Positions 17,858-29,248 of a stretch of 64,000 nt of DNA are shown piece by piece. The position numbers were made by a program, and so were the translations under genes. Numbering within the stretch: position 1 is the first letter of the stretch; each line of letters begins with the position of its first letter. Origin of the DNA: Peronospora farinosa (lineage: Eukaryota; Oomycota; Peronosporomycetes; Peronosporales; Peronosporaceae); NCBI GenBank assembly GCA_947646735.1, contig CANTFK010000795.1, positions 1 to 64,000 of the forward strand. The letters run 5' to 3'. Under the pieces are notes generated by a model that did not search any database, was not told the origin of the DNA, and saw nothing but the letters and a program-made list of their open reading frames with translations.

Positions 17858-20800
17858 AGGTTTAGAAGGTCGTAAAGTATCTATTGGATTAGTAGTCCTG
17901 GCTCACTGGCCTCAATGCAGATAGAGCTGTGAAGTGGCTGTTGCTGGTAGTTCTGTTTGTAGAACGCCAGTGTAGGAACGGCCAGAACTGGCATGGATGT
18001 TATCAGTCATTGATTCATATTGTCAGTGCAAGAGAAAGCAGGAGGATACAAATGTACTGTAGCTTGTTATGATAAGGTTGTTTTCTCATCAAATCGTGGC
18101 CATCACGATCGATCGTCGGTCGTGCACTTGTGCGTCCAAATAAAAATATCGTACAGCGCCATCTAAATGACGAGGCGATTGGAGGTCATGGAAAACCGCG
18201 AGCAGCTGCAGTGCTGCTCTTATGCGAGGTGACATCTGAAAAGATGACAGACCTGGGGTCAAGATGAAGGTTACGGGCCAGAAAACTAGTTACGATCCAA
18301 CTTTGTCGTTGCAGGTGCGGCCATTGTCATCAAAATGTAAAGCACGAGATGTCTTTTCGTCGGACATGAGTGGTCTTGATCATGGCCTATCGCTTGCCGA
18401 AGCAAACCGAAGCTGTGACAAAGGGCGCCGGAGGTACTAGTATCCATCTCGTGCCAGGTTTGGTCGACAACATCACATCTCGGACACCGAAGGTGGGTTG
18501 ACACATCACTCCAGTTGCGATCTCACTACATCAGCGCTTTGTCGAGTGTCCCGACTCAGACTTCACGCCGGAGTAGCAGAAAACTGTCAGATCAGTGGCT
18601 ACATGTGCTGACCGGACTGCGGCGAAGCACTGGCCCCATAAGTTGTCTACACTGACAGGAGCAGCTGATCTTGATTCGAGTCGGCAGTACAGCGGTGGGT
18701 TCGTTAGTAGCAATTGTTATCCGCAATTGAAACAAGGGCGGGGAAAGCAATTTCAATCATACTTTGGAGCAGCGCAGATGTGCCTAAGTGACCACTCGTT
18801 TAGCATTGCCACGGTCGACTAGCAAAAGGTATCCTCAGACATGCCGCGTCAGGGCCAGTCATTTGTAAAACACCTTCGTCGACAAATCTGTCAAAGTGGG
18901 CGATTGAAGTGGTGGGTTGTTCTTCGAATAGAACTTCTTTACGCAGACCTACAAACGGTGTCATTATGTTGATTCAAAGAGCCTGAATGGCAGTAGCAAC
19001 AAGAAGGAAAACCAAGACCAGAAGAAGAACCCATCTACAACAGATGCAGTTCTTCTAGCAGTAACAATCTGTTAGTGATCAGCGTAGCACGTGGATTGCT
19101 CGATGAAGCGCCCACGATTGAAGTGGCACGTTTGATGGAGCGCAAGGTCAAAATCAAATGAATACAAGGATGCATTCAGCAGCAGAATTACGCGATATCA
19201 ACGCCCTGATTACCGTAGCGATATTTTCTTTACGTTCAGAGTTGTGCTTTAGGGCGTAGCTAAAGTGGCGACTTCATCGTAATAGGTTTGACATGGTTTG
19301 ACAAGGTTTGACAAGGTGTGACGGATGTCGACGACTAAGCCTATGGAAAACGCAGTCAATAGTCAGTACCAAATGCAATCTACTTGACAACGTTTGACGG
19401 TGTCTAACACTGTATAGGCTACCTAAGCCTTAGACAACTCAGCACACGCACAGTCCTCATTCTCTTGCTACGCGATCTGGTTTGTTCCATTCCCAGATAA
19501 GTACATGTAAACGTTCCACAGTAAATTTGAGGTATCCTCTTTGTCTAATTTGCGCGTAAGTGTCCAGTGAAATGTAAAGTCTTCCTAGCTAAGACTCACC
19601 CAAATTTTCACTCATCCGGCTCCAAGTCACGCGTCCGATGCCAACTCATTTCGAAAACAGACTGCATTACGTTGTCGCTATGCTATCTCATATTGATCTA
19701 GTCGATAAAGTGCATTGTGCGTATTCGCTTCGAAAAAGACGGCGAGGTCACGAGCATATGTAAGTCCTCTTGTCAACAAGCTCTTGAGCTAGCTGAAATT
19801 ATTGGCACCTCCAAGCGTGCTTGAGCCTCACGCAGCTGATGCTCCTGCTTCGCAACATTGATAAGGACACGTCCATCCATCCGAGATCAGATCATGTTCA
19901 GAAGCTTCAAGCTGGTAAACCATTCATCCTTCTGTGGTGGCACCGCCTTCATCTGCTATGCTTGCACCTGCAACTCGTGCTACAGTTGCTATCTGAGATT
20001 GAGCCGCAAACAAAGCTTTCAGATCTTCGTGCACTGTTCTGCACCCACCTCTACTTTCCATAAAGCTTTCATACTCACATCCATGCTTCACAACTATCAT
20101 CTCTAGATACGACACGAAAGCCGGTATGACGCCGTAGACACTGTGCTTGATTTTGTTACCTTCCTTCAAGCTATCACAGCAGCTGACTAATTGCACAAGT
20201 TACCAGACACACATGCGGTTTGGCGTTGCCTTGAATTGACAGTTCAGAGCAGGCTTGAAGCGTATGGTGAACATGGAGTGTAAACACTGGGACATCTATT
20301 TGTGGTTCGTTTGCTATGTTGCATGGGTGCATACAACTTGACGAGATGCCTTAATTTTTTTACTACTCTTGCCATTCACAACCTACTTGATCGACCACGA
20401 GTAAATCGTTGTAAACTATAAAGCCGAATTCTCCGGAGTCGCGAGGGCTGGCGACGTCATTTGTTAACACACATTAAGCATTTTCGTGTTCTTCCGAGTG
20501 GTAGTGGCGCGTTGGGTCAGACAAGGGCACCTAAGTTTGGCTAAACATCAAAGCCTAAGCACCGCTAAAATCAGCGGCTCCCGGCAATTCATGAGGCATT
20601 GACACAAATCCATCGTAGACGTCAGCAACGCAAGCCGAAAGGGTAGCAAGCCCGATCGGCAAAAAGGTGCTGGAAACGCTAGATGTGCGACGCATTTGTT
20701 TTGGCCCTCAAATTGATTGACCGCTTCGTATCCAAACCACCTCGTGCCAGTGTAATATGACTCTTGAGCACATAGTTGGGTTGCGGGGTAGTCGTGGGAT

Positions 20801-21124
20801 CCCGTTTTCAGTGCTACGTCGTCAGATCTTCGAGAGCCTTGTCACTTATGACGATAGCTTGATGGCTCGGCTACAGGCTTCTCTCTATGTTCCGTGCGGC
20901 GTCACATGCTGCATTTGAACGATAAAACCCCGTTGACCTCTTCATAGCAGTCGCTCGTTCGCTCACTTGTGCCGGTGCTCTGGACTGTGGTCACTAGTGC
21001 TTTGATGGCCTGCAACCATCATCGCAACTTGTTGCGCTCTGTCCATTGCTTGCACTTCACATCGACTGGTGCTACTAGAAAAACCATCATCGATTGGTTT
21101 GTTTGCTTCATGGCGACTCAGAAC
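17858..21124. other. 3.3 kb without a recognisable gene
   Basis: Only short, domain-free frames occur. A cluster of near-identical short repeats (tttgacatgg, tttgacaagg, tttgacaagg, gtgacgg) lies at 19288-19325. No RNA gene, LTR edge or transposase motif was recognised. It may be degraded transposon sequence. Confidence 0.4.
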
Positions 21125-23171
21125 TTAGACGTTTCCTGGCTTCAGTCGCCAGAAGTTTACGTCATTGTACGCCTCGTCAGTAAGACTTCGTGTGCAGACC
21201 GAAGGCGCATCCGCCTCAAAGGCGAATTGCGCTTCATCCTTGACCAAATATGCAGATGTGCTTAGGTTGCTTGGCACTGGCTGAAGCGTCCCTACGACAG
21301 ATTGAGCACTTCTTTGAGAAGAGCTCGGAACCTGAGTCGTCTGAGAGTAGATGGGTGGAAACATGGCGTCCATGCGATCTAGTAGACTCGTGTAGGACTC
21401 ATGGAAGCCCATCAAAGAATGGTGTCGAAGACTGCCGTCAATAGGATCGATGATAAACACCTTCCCTGAAAATACGCCAACTTGCTTGAACACAACGCTG
21501 TCAGCCTGAGTTATGCCGAATGCCGCATAGAACGGGTTCACACAACGCGGGAAGAGAGATCGCAAACCATCGAGCGCAGCAATCATCAAACCTTGTGTAT
21601 CCGTAATCTCATTGCTGTCGGAGGCGAGAAGTCGATCAGGTGAAAGAAGTACAGGACCCATCGGCAGCGTAATGTCCTCAGCATCACCAGCGCTATTTTG
21701 ACGAAGTATTTGATGCAACTTGGCCTGCGAAATACCGTGACTCGTGACATACACGACTCGGTACCCATTTCGTGCCAGCTTCGAGTAAAATGCTGCTGCT
21801 CCTGGATGCATCGAGGCAAGGTCTCTGCGCTTGAACATGCGACCCGTGGCCCCGCTACTTATAATTGCTCCATCGATCTGAACAATTACAATTTTTGTTG
21901 TGACTGGCCATAAGTACAAATTTGCCATCACACGAGCCACCTCACCCACCCCGTATGATTGCAGCACAAACGCGATATCGTTGGTACTGAAGCGCAGATC
22001 CATTTCCAGCAGTTCCTCTTGAGTTGGCTTGAGACTCTTTTTGTAATAACACTCACTAGTAATACTAGCAGTGTCCTGGGTTGATCCAGCGTCATCACTG
22101 CAGTCTTCGTCTAGCCGCTCCAATGTAACAGGGCCGAGCCCTAGTGCCGAGTGAGAAAAACTAAACACAGAATCCTCCTTACGAGTCATGACTCCGCTTT
22201 TCGCATCACCTGTCTGCAATTCCATCGATACGTCCGTTTTGTCTCCATTTCCACTCAGCGATGTGCCTACCGACAAATGTTGTGAATACGGGAACAGGAC
22301 TCGAGAAACCAAGTACGCTTGCATGTCTCTATCATACGACGTCACGTTTCCATCGACTAGAAAACGCAACTCCGGGTTTGCTAAAATACTTGCCGAGTTC
22401 GCCCGAAATAAGTCATAGGTGACAATGTGCTCGGAGAAAATCCGATGCACGTCTTGCTTTGTTTCGGCTTCGTCCAGCAAATGACCACAAAGCGACATGA
22501 TGGGGTGGTCGTAGTAAGCAACATAATTTCCGTCTGCAGCCATCGTAGCTTCAGTGTCGACCGCGTCGAAATATACCGAGGCACATTTCACCATTCTAGG
22601 CAGATCTTCGTCCTCAGACGCAGTCACTTCATTCACACTGGGCAGAGTGTCCAATCCCTGCAACTGTCGTTGACCGTGGCATGCTACATCTTCTTCATCT
22701 TGAGGCTCCAGTGCATTCTCCTTAGCGACAAAGGAGTCATTTTGCACCAATTTGTCCATGTCTCCAATGCTGCTGGAAGGACTTGGTAAGCTTGAGTAAT
22801 CTTGTTCGTCTACAGGTTCGTTTACTTGGTGGACAAAATATACTTCACCGGCAGCATCTATCTACATGTAGAACGTCGTTATCAAATTATCATACTGTAA
22901 GTACCATTAAACAAGACCATCAATACGTTAACATGAAAGCACAATGCACCTTCATACGAACGCCATCGACGACGTGGCCATTGACTTCGAGCGTGACCTG
23001 CTGCTTGCCTATCGGCTTTAGTTTGTGCAACGAACCAAAGTGCACGTGAAAGGGTGAGCAATGCAGCAAGCCATCGGACTGCTGCACAACCACGACGTCA
23101 CTGGCACCCGATCCTGAGTCCTGGTGGAAAACGTTGCTCACGTAATCTTTCACCGAGTAGATAACATTCAT
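21125..23171 (-). CDS. Lipin-family protein with degenerate catalytic motif (probable pseudoenzyme)
   Basis: Two exons are inferred: 23171-22950 and 22861-21125, with an 88-nt intron (GTGCAT...GTAG) joined in frame (VRMK-IDAAGEVYFV). The product has 652 residues. The N-LIP domain begins at residue 1 (MNVIYSVKDYVSNVF, GLLHCSPFHVHFGSLHKLKP). The C-LIP domain begins near 390 (KIVIVQIDGAIISSG, HPGAAAFYSKLARNGYRVVYVTS, GPVLLSPDRLLAS, NPFYAAFGITQADSV). Active lipins are Mg-dependent phosphatidate phosphatases with a D-x-D-x-T motif. Here it reads Q402-I-D-G-A406, so the nucleophile Asp and the Thr are both changed, and the downstream GNR-type segment reads GIT. The frame is otherwise intact, so this looks like a retained non-catalytic lipin rather than decay. 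A shift to a scaffold or transcriptional role is inference. Confidence 0.88.
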
Positions 23172-23722
23172 GATGCAGTACTAGAGAAAGTTGCAGCGGT
23201 GTAGAATCGCAAAAACAATGACAGAACTTGACAACTTCACCAACGCTTTGTGTTGAGAAGAAGCTTGGCGTATTCTACGACTTGACTTGATCGGTTATCA
23301 GTTGTGGAGTTGTAATACGTACGACTCGAGACTTGAAATGGAGAGATGTCGTGCGTAACGGAAAAGTGGATTAGATGCAGTAGCGATCGGCGCCTATGAA
23401 AAGAGTCTTGTCTTCTTGAATATGTATCGGTCTCTGTTACCACTTGACGAACAATCTTGGGGAATGAGCTGCTTTTCATCGTTCAGAAAACGCGCAAGTA
23501 CAAATATCGCATGCATGATGAGCTTCACAAGTACAAACAAACGAGCGAGAATGATGTTGAGAAATAGGCAGCCACAAACCAAACTATTAATGCACGTGTT
23601 GAGCGAAAAACATGCCATCGGAATTCTCTACTGTATCAACGAGACCGCTCGTAACCACGCACTTGGTCAGTGCCTTCATTCATAATCAAGTGAGCCTGTC
23701 AACTGCGACTTTTTTTACGACG
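23172..23722. other. Intergenic region, no gene seen
   Basis: About 550 bp upstream of the lipin homologue and downstream of the LRAT-domain gene. Only short frames without domains are present. Confidence 0.5.
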
Positions 23723-24916
23723 TCATTGCATGGGCTCATAGAGGGTGACTTCAGGTAGTCCGCGTTGCTCCTCCTCGAAATCGATCATGCTCTGCGATCT
23801 GGTCTCCCTCACGGTCTTGGCGTGGTTGTAAGATCGCTTGGTTAGCGTAATGTCCGGCGGCGACACGTACGATGCGGACTGGCTGGTACTTATGCTGCTT
23901 GGTGAGACGCACGGCACGAACTCAAAGTATGATGCGTCCCCGCGAAGGCCGACGTCAACAAGCAAACCGTCATCACGCATGCCAATATATCGACGGTGTT
24001 GGTTCATACTGTTAAGATGGCCGCCCGATGAGTATTCCCATCGCATGCCGGATGTGCCGCGTAAGCAGTTGGCCTTCTTCATGCGCAAGTCACGAAAGCA
24101 CGAGAAAGTCGAGCGACTGAACATATAGCGACCTGATTCTTCATGGAAAAAGGCAACTTTCACGCAATTGTACTCCTTAGAGTAGCATTCAAGGCGGAAG
24201 GCTGTGCGCTTACACGTGTCCGGGTTCTCACCTTGGGGTACAACATTTACATGGAGTCCGTCGTCCATGATTCGCACGTACTTGTTGCCACAAACACGAA
24301 GATACACCTTGGATCCCGATAACCTGAGCACGTTATTAACCACTGTACGTGAAATGCCCTTGATCTCCTCAATCTCGTTCTCTAGCGCATCAATGTCCTC
24401 CTTTGCAAGGTGTTTCTCAAATGGTACACGACCACTGACCTTTGTAAGTATTTGCTTGGACCACTGATGTCCAGTCTTACACCAATGCGCAGCATGTTCA
24501 CAGTTTTGGGTAAAGATATTGAAGTCGCCTTTGCCCAATCCCAGTAAGAATTTGCATCGTGCGAGCACAACTTCGGGCAGATCCGACTTGCCTCGATGCA
24601 CCTCGCCCCACTTGGATAAAAAGTCTCGAAATGCCGATGTGTGGTATTCCACGAGACGAAGGTCCTTTACATTGCGATTGTACAGGAACTCTTCCAGCGG
24701 CGATATACGAAAACACGAGTCGGCCTGAGCTTCTTTATAGCTTTGTAACGGGCTCCACACATGACACACACGTACATCCGCCAGCTGGTCACTGGATGCC
24801 CACACAATGCCGTGATGCTGGTACGAAAACGGCCAACGACTGTGGTCCCAGATGCAAATATGATCACCTGGTCGTAGCGACGAAATACTGCGGACGCGCG
24901 TGTACACACTGCCCAT
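23723..24916 (-). CDS. LRAT-domain protein with C-terminal trefoil-like region, copy A
   Basis: The product has 397 residues. The start MGSVYTRV at 24916 is chosen because the paralogue at 26489-27709 starts MGGVYTRV; the longer upstream frame is not conserved. The N-terminal LRAT domain (about 1-175) has RPGDHICIWDHSRWPFSYQH with His34/His35 and the signature NCEHAAHWC with Cys139. These are the His and Cys catalytic positions of the LRAT/NlpC-P60-like acyltransferase or thioesterase fold. The C-terminal half has blocks such as GSKVYLRVCGNKYVRIMDDG, ESGRYMFSRSTFSCFRDLRM and HRRYIGMRDDGLLVDVG, which resemble fascin-like beta-trefoil repeats. There is no signal peptide. The substrate is unknown; lipid or amide acyl transfer is the family role. 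It is part of a three-member minus-strand tandem array. Confidence 0.85.
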   Translation of the reverse strand: MGSVYTRVRSISSLRPGDHICIWDHSRWPFSYQHHGIVWASSDQLADVRVCHVWSPLQSYKEAQADSCFRISPLEEFLYNRNVKDLRLVEYHTSAFRDFLSKWGEVHRGKSDLPEVVLARCKFLLGLGKGDFNIFTQNCEHAAHWCKTGHQWSKQILTKVSGRVPFEKHLAKEDIDALENEIEEIKGISRTVVNNVLRLSGSKVYLRVCGNKYVRIMDDGLHVNVVPQGENPDTCKRTAFRLECYSKEYNCVKVAFFHEESGRYMFSRSTFSCFRDLRMKKANCLRGTSGMRWEYSSGGHLNSMNQHRRYIGMRDDGLLVDVGLRGDASYFEFVPCVSPSSISTSQSASYVSPPDITLTKRSYNHAKTVRETRSQSMIDFEEEQRGLPEVTLYEPMQ

Positions 24917-25449
24917 GACCTTTAATCCGCTCTTCCCGGTAAAATTCTGTCGATACAGGCAGGATAAAGTCGCGGGATGAGAGAGAATGCAGATACCAAT
25001 CGAGAGTAGCACTGTCGCAGAGGGACCAAAGCCTCAGGGCGATTGTGCGAGGAATTGAGATCAAACTACCGCCACTTCTTGATCTTCTGTACGAAGTACG
25101 TCGCCGTTTCAGCGAACGAAAGTCCAAAAGTGAACGACGCAAGTGAAAAAGCGAATGAAGATCAGCAATCGTAAGACGTGCACTAAAGCCTGGCTCAAAA
25201 TAGGGTGTCGAGCTGACAATCAAGTCGGTGGTGGCGAACCGACGACGACTACATATCGACAATGGACGAGTGTGCGAGGACCATATGCAGACTTTAACAG
25301 ACTGCATTGCGTCCATTACCAGTGCGTGCGTTTTTATACAGTTTGCAGCAATATCGACGAGCTCACGAACGTCATGCCGAGTCGTAGGGAGACTGACAAG
25401 ACCACACAAGGAGCAAGAATGGTTTCTTCGTAATGGTAAACCCTTTTTG
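24917..25449. other. Spacer between LRAT-domain copies
   Basis: No conserved frame. A 207-codon minus frame (24864-25487) crosses it and reads through the start of copy A out of frame; it is treated as a shadow. Confidence 0.45.
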
Positions 25450-25930
25450 CAGACAAGAGTCCACGTCTTGATGCTGTGTTTTGTCAATTATCTTCGACAA
25501 ATGATCGTCGTAGTATCGACCTTTGACCTTCTCCAGACCAAGCTCTTTAAACGGGAGTTGCAAGCTTACCAACTCCTGATTATCGGAACCGTCTGCAAGC
25601 TCCAATGTCTGCCAGTCTTGCACCAACGCGCAGTATCTGTAGTAAGATCGATTGTAGTGACCATGCCCACGGCCGACCAGCATTGCAATGCGCCAGCACA
25701 ATTTCTGGCCGATCGAACTTGCGCCAAAGCAGCTTGGTACGGTAGCATATTCGAGAACCCGCAGCTGTCACCTGTCTGTGCCTATCGGCTGTGTTTACAC
25801 GTGATAAACTTGGACGTCTCTGATCCTGCCCAAACATGCCATGGTGCTGGTACAACATTGGCCAGTAAAGGTGTTCGGGATATAGTCCAACAGTTTTCAG
25901 GTCGCGAACATTAGATACCAGCCCTCATCG
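25450..25930 (-). pseudogene. Decayed third copy of the LRAT-domain gene
   Basis: Minus-strand frames carry recognisable remnants in the right order: LYWPMLYQHHGMFGQDQ (compare SYQHHGIVW), RPEIVLAHC (compare LPEVVLARCKF), ARWCKTGRHWSLQT (compare AHWCKTGHQWSKQI) and LPFKELGLEK (compare VPFEKHLAKE). The frame shifts several times and the C-terminal trefoil half is gone. It lies between the two intact copies on the same strand, as expected for a tandem array with one dead member. Confidence 0.75.
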
Positions 25931-26488
25931 CAACGAAGAGTGTAATGCCAACCGTGTCCTTGGAAGTGCATCTGTATTGATGTAACAATCAAGTTGGAGA
26001 GCGTGCGATTACTCGCACCGCCATCGCTAGGATCGAATACTGACATGGTATCCGAGATTCACGTATAGTCTCTTCGAAAACAGCATGAATAGCAACACGG
26101 GTCTTCATGAAACTTTGCATTCACTTAGATTGCGATATGCTTCCGATTGGTATAACGCATCAAACCATACAGTATGATCGGTATGACTGCCTCAATAAAA
26201 TAACGTAAGGGAATCTTAGCTCTCCTTGAATACAACTTGGTGCCTAAACTTGGTGCACATTACAAAACAATACATTAAACTTGCAAACTCGTGTGTCATG
26301 CCGACCTGTCTCGACGTAAATTCCTCAACAACCAAACCTGTATGAAGAGGCCGGTGTCTTAGAGTACGCGGCTTCTCTCCTCAGCACCAGTCGACTCATA
26401 ATGTTGTGCGCTGGTTAGAACACGCCCATTTTTCTGCGTTGCGACGATATCAGTGCGTTCAATACGCGGTGACTTCAAGAAATGTGTC
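25931..26488. other. Spacer between LRAT-domain copies, no gene seen
   Basis: AT-rich spacer with no frame resembling the LRAT family or any transposon. Confidence 0.45.
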
Positions 26489-27709
26489 TCATACCGACTT
26501 TGTGTGTGAAGGCAGCGCTACCACACCTGCTGCTCGTTCCGTAGTGGGAGTCATCGTGGAGGACGTGAGTGACGACGTGTTAAGGTTGGTCGCCTTATAG
26601 TCCCACATATTCTGCGAATCTGTCCACTGAACGAATTTTTCGTAATTGTACGTTCGTGTGACCTGATGGATATCCGGAAAAGTGTATGCCTTGGCGGCTC
26701 CATTACAAGCAATAAGCTCCACACGTGCCGCGTCTCCGCGCATGCTTACATCGAGCAACAAGCCGTCGTCACGCGCACCCACGTACCGCCTGTGCTGGTT
26801 CATGCTCCTAAGATATCCAAGCGTCGAATACTCCCAGGTCAACCCTGACTTGCCGCGCACAGTCCTCGGCTTTTTCATCTGTAAGTCGCGAAAGCAACTA
26901 AATGTCGAGCGACTGAACATGTAGCAACCCGACTCTTCATGGAAAAAGCGTACACGAATGCTGTTGTAACCTCGAGCATAACACTCAAGACGAAAAGCCG
27001 TCGACCCACACGTCGTCGGGTCATATCCTTGTGGCACGATGCCCACCGTTCCATCTGCCTCCACCCGCACGTAATAATTGCCCTTGATACGTAGAAACAC
27101 CTTAGAGCCTGAAAGCTTCAGCACGTTACTAACAATAGAGCGCGAGTTAGCTTTAACCTCTTCCACCTCTTTCACAAGTGCATCCACGTCTTCCTTCACA
27201 AGTCGTTTCTCAAACGGCACACGTCCTTTGGCTTTAGTAAGTGTCTGTTTGCACCATTGCTCGCCTGTCATGCACCAATGTGCTGCATGCTCACAATTTT
27301 GGGTAAAGAGGTTAAAATCTCCTCTGCCCAATCCCAGCAGGAACTTGCATCGTGCCAATACGACCTCTGGAAGGTCCGCCTTGCTCAAATGTACTTCACC
27401 CCATCTAGATAGCACCTCACGTAGCCCTGACGTATGATACTCAACAAGGCGCAAGTGTTTTGGCTTACGATTGTCCAAAAATTCCTCGAGCGTTGAAATA
27501 CGAGCGCATGAGTCCGCCTGCGCTTCCTGAAAGCCTTCAAGTGGACTCCACACGTGACACACACGAATCTCGGCGGCTGTGGTGCCCGAGACCCATACAA
27601 TTCCATGGTGTTGATACGAAATTGGCCAGCGACTATAGTCCCAAATACACACATGATCACCAGGCCGCAGTGATGCCACGTTCAGTACGCGTGTATATAC
27701 ACCGCCCAT
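26489..27709 (-). CDS. LRAT-domain protein with C-terminal trefoil-like region, copy B
   Basis: The product has 406 residues, starting MGGVYTRVLNVASLRPGDHV at 27709. It shares the whole architecture of copy A: LRAT domain with SYQHHGIVW and NCEHAAHWC, then a trefoil-like C-terminal half (GSKVFLRIKGNYYVRVEADG, ESGCYMFSRSTFSCFRDLQM, HRRYVGARDDGLLLDVS). The extreme C-terminus differs from copy A. The predicted catalytic His and Cys are kept, so the enzyme may be active. Biochemical role unknown. Confidence 0.86.
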   Translation of the reverse strand: MGGVYTRVLNVASLRPGDHVCIWDYSRWPISYQHHGIVWVSGTTAAEIRVCHVWSPLEGFQEAQADSCARISTLEEFLDNRKPKHLRLVEYHTSGLREVLSRWGEVHLSKADLPEVVLARCKFLLGLGRGDFNLFTQNCEHAAHWCMTGEQWCKQTLTKAKGRVPFEKRLVKEDVDALVKEVEEVKANSRSIVSNVLKLSGSKVFLRIKGNYYVRVEADGTVGIVPQGYDPTTCGSTAFRLECYARGYNSIRVRFFHEESGCYMFSRSTFSCFRDLQMKKPRTVRGKSGLTWEYSTLGYLRSMNQHRRYVGARDDGLLLDVSMRGDAARVELIACNGAAKAYTFPDIHQVTRTYNYEKFVQWTDSQNMWDYKATNLNTSSLTSSTMTPTTERAAGVVALPSHTKSV

Positions 27710-28599
27710 AAGTTATCAGTGCGCGTATTAATGTATATACACGCTAAAGAACAACGTCAACTACTACTGAATGTACTCGAAGTCTGTCGTGAAGCGGGAT
27801 GGGCTGTCTGTCTGTCTGTCTGACTTGTCTTGGTGTGGTGCACAATTGTAGCCCACGTTTACATTAACGTATGGAAATAAATGATACACATGATAACGTC
27901 AGTATCGAATTTATACCTGTCAAAGGATGTACATGTAGGACAAACCTTCTCCCCACGTATCCAAAAGAATAGAGGGATCAAATATTCGCTGCCCACATAC
28001 ATCTCCTTTGATGTAAGAAGACACATAAAGTCGACAGAATGGTAAGACTGCAAGCAGTATCATCACTATAGACTTCAGGATGTGCTTCAATGTGTCAGCA
28101 ACAGTTTCATTACGTGGGTAAGGAGCTCATCCATCGCGCACATTCAGACTTATTGGACTCTGACAGAGTTTCAAGATCGAAGATTGCAGTGCGAGCTACT
28201 GTATCTGCTCGATAATCCTTTGCTCGTAAAGGTTGTCTGCAATGCCATGCTGTCTTCTAAGCATTGCCTACGCTTTATCCAGCACGGTGAGACTGCACAC
28301 ACAGAGCCCGTAGCTGCTAATGGACGACAGAGTAAACACTCACCAGGAGAAATGTACATAATGTAGAATGAGACAAACACGACCATTCTATTTTTACCGC
28401 CTGCATCTGCATCATGTTAGCTTTAGGCCTAGAAAACTCGATAGAAACCTGTAGCATTAACAGCATTGGCTTCTATTCTGCAACGTGCGTATATTAACGT
28501 CTGCCAGTTGAATAGAATCTCCCCCACCAATTCTTCTGGCTGCGCAACCACATGTGTTGACAGAGAGACGGAAAGCAAGAAACCTTGAAGCCTTGAAAC
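27710..28599. other. Intergenic region with a small CTGT microsatellite
   Basis: The stretch holds a short (CTGT)n run near 27808-27822. A plus-strand frame of 94 codons (28082-28366) has no recognised domain. No other feature is seen. Confidence 0.45.
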
Positions 28600-28869
28600 T
28601 CAACCAGACTTAAAGAGAAGAACAGCCACCTGTCCTAAGTAAAAGTAAATGAAGTGTTTGGTCTCGTGCGTGACGTAGGAGCCAAAGTTGCGGCCTACGA
28701 TGCAGTGCCACGTGGGGTTGTACTTCTTGTCGAATTCCTTCTTGATGAAGGCAGCGATATCCTTCTCGATGTTGTACTTCTCAAGCGCCTGGCTCGCGCA
28801 GTCTACCGCATCCTGTTGCATGTCCTCGTTCATATCTGCATTCTTAATAACCGCCTTACGCTCCGACAT
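28600..28869 (-). CDS. DYNLL: Dynein light chain LC8 (DYNLL type)
   Basis: The 89-residue intronless product matches the fixed length of LC8. It contains the highly conserved blocks [60 protein letters not shown] and [14 protein letters not shown]8 forms homodimers that bind short linear motifs in dynein intermediate chain and many other partners, in cytoplasm and flagella. Oomycete zoospores are flagellate, so both dynein and hub roles are plausible. The frame is intact and the start is the first ATG. Confidence 0.97.
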   Translation of the reverse strand: MSERKAVIKNADMNEDMQQDAVDCASQALEKYNIEKDIAAFIKKEFDKKYNPTWHCIVGRNFGSYVTHETKHFIYFYLGQVAVLLFKSG

Positions 28870-29248
28870 GGCTGAAGTCTCTTTGATGAGCGTCAGGAAA
28901 CACTTAACGTTATATATTCTCCTTTGATATGTTATAACCCTCGGTAAGTGTTTAAATTTTAACTTTGCTCTATTTACAAAACATACTAAAATTTATAAAA
29001 CGCAATGAAATATACAATATGTAATTGCTATTTCACAAAATGTTTAACCATTGGTATGTTTTTTATAGGCTATTACTGTGCTATTTCTACTGGAGACTAG
29101 TGCAAAAGTTCGGTCTTCCTTATGGAGTCGATTCCATAAAAAACATCAGGAATTTCATATCCGTGTAATGCAAACATCAGCTTTCCTCGTTGCCTTCGCA
29201 TTGCAGTCGTCTTCTCGCCTACTTGTCTCTGAGTAAAGAACGAAGTAG
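28870..29248. other. AT-rich intergenic region
   Basis: Upstream flank of LC8. Strongly AT-rich from about 28920 to 29100; no frame or repeat of note. Confidence 0.5.

Noticed and set aside
18286..18822. Several 60-75 codon frames on both strands in the gene-poor 17.9-21.1 kb region
   Set aside because: No domain, no ATG context and no continuity between frames; no basis for a gene call.
24917..25012. N-terminal extension of LRAT copy A that looks like a signal peptide (MLLSIGICILSHPATL)
   Set aside because: The paralogue starts at the equivalent of the inner Met (MGGVYTRV) and the extension is not conserved, so it is more likely 5' UTR read-through than a secretion signal.
24864..25487. 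207-codon minus-strand frame across the LRAT spacer
   Set aside because: Overlaps the true start of copy A in another frame and part of the decayed copy; composition and order fit no family.
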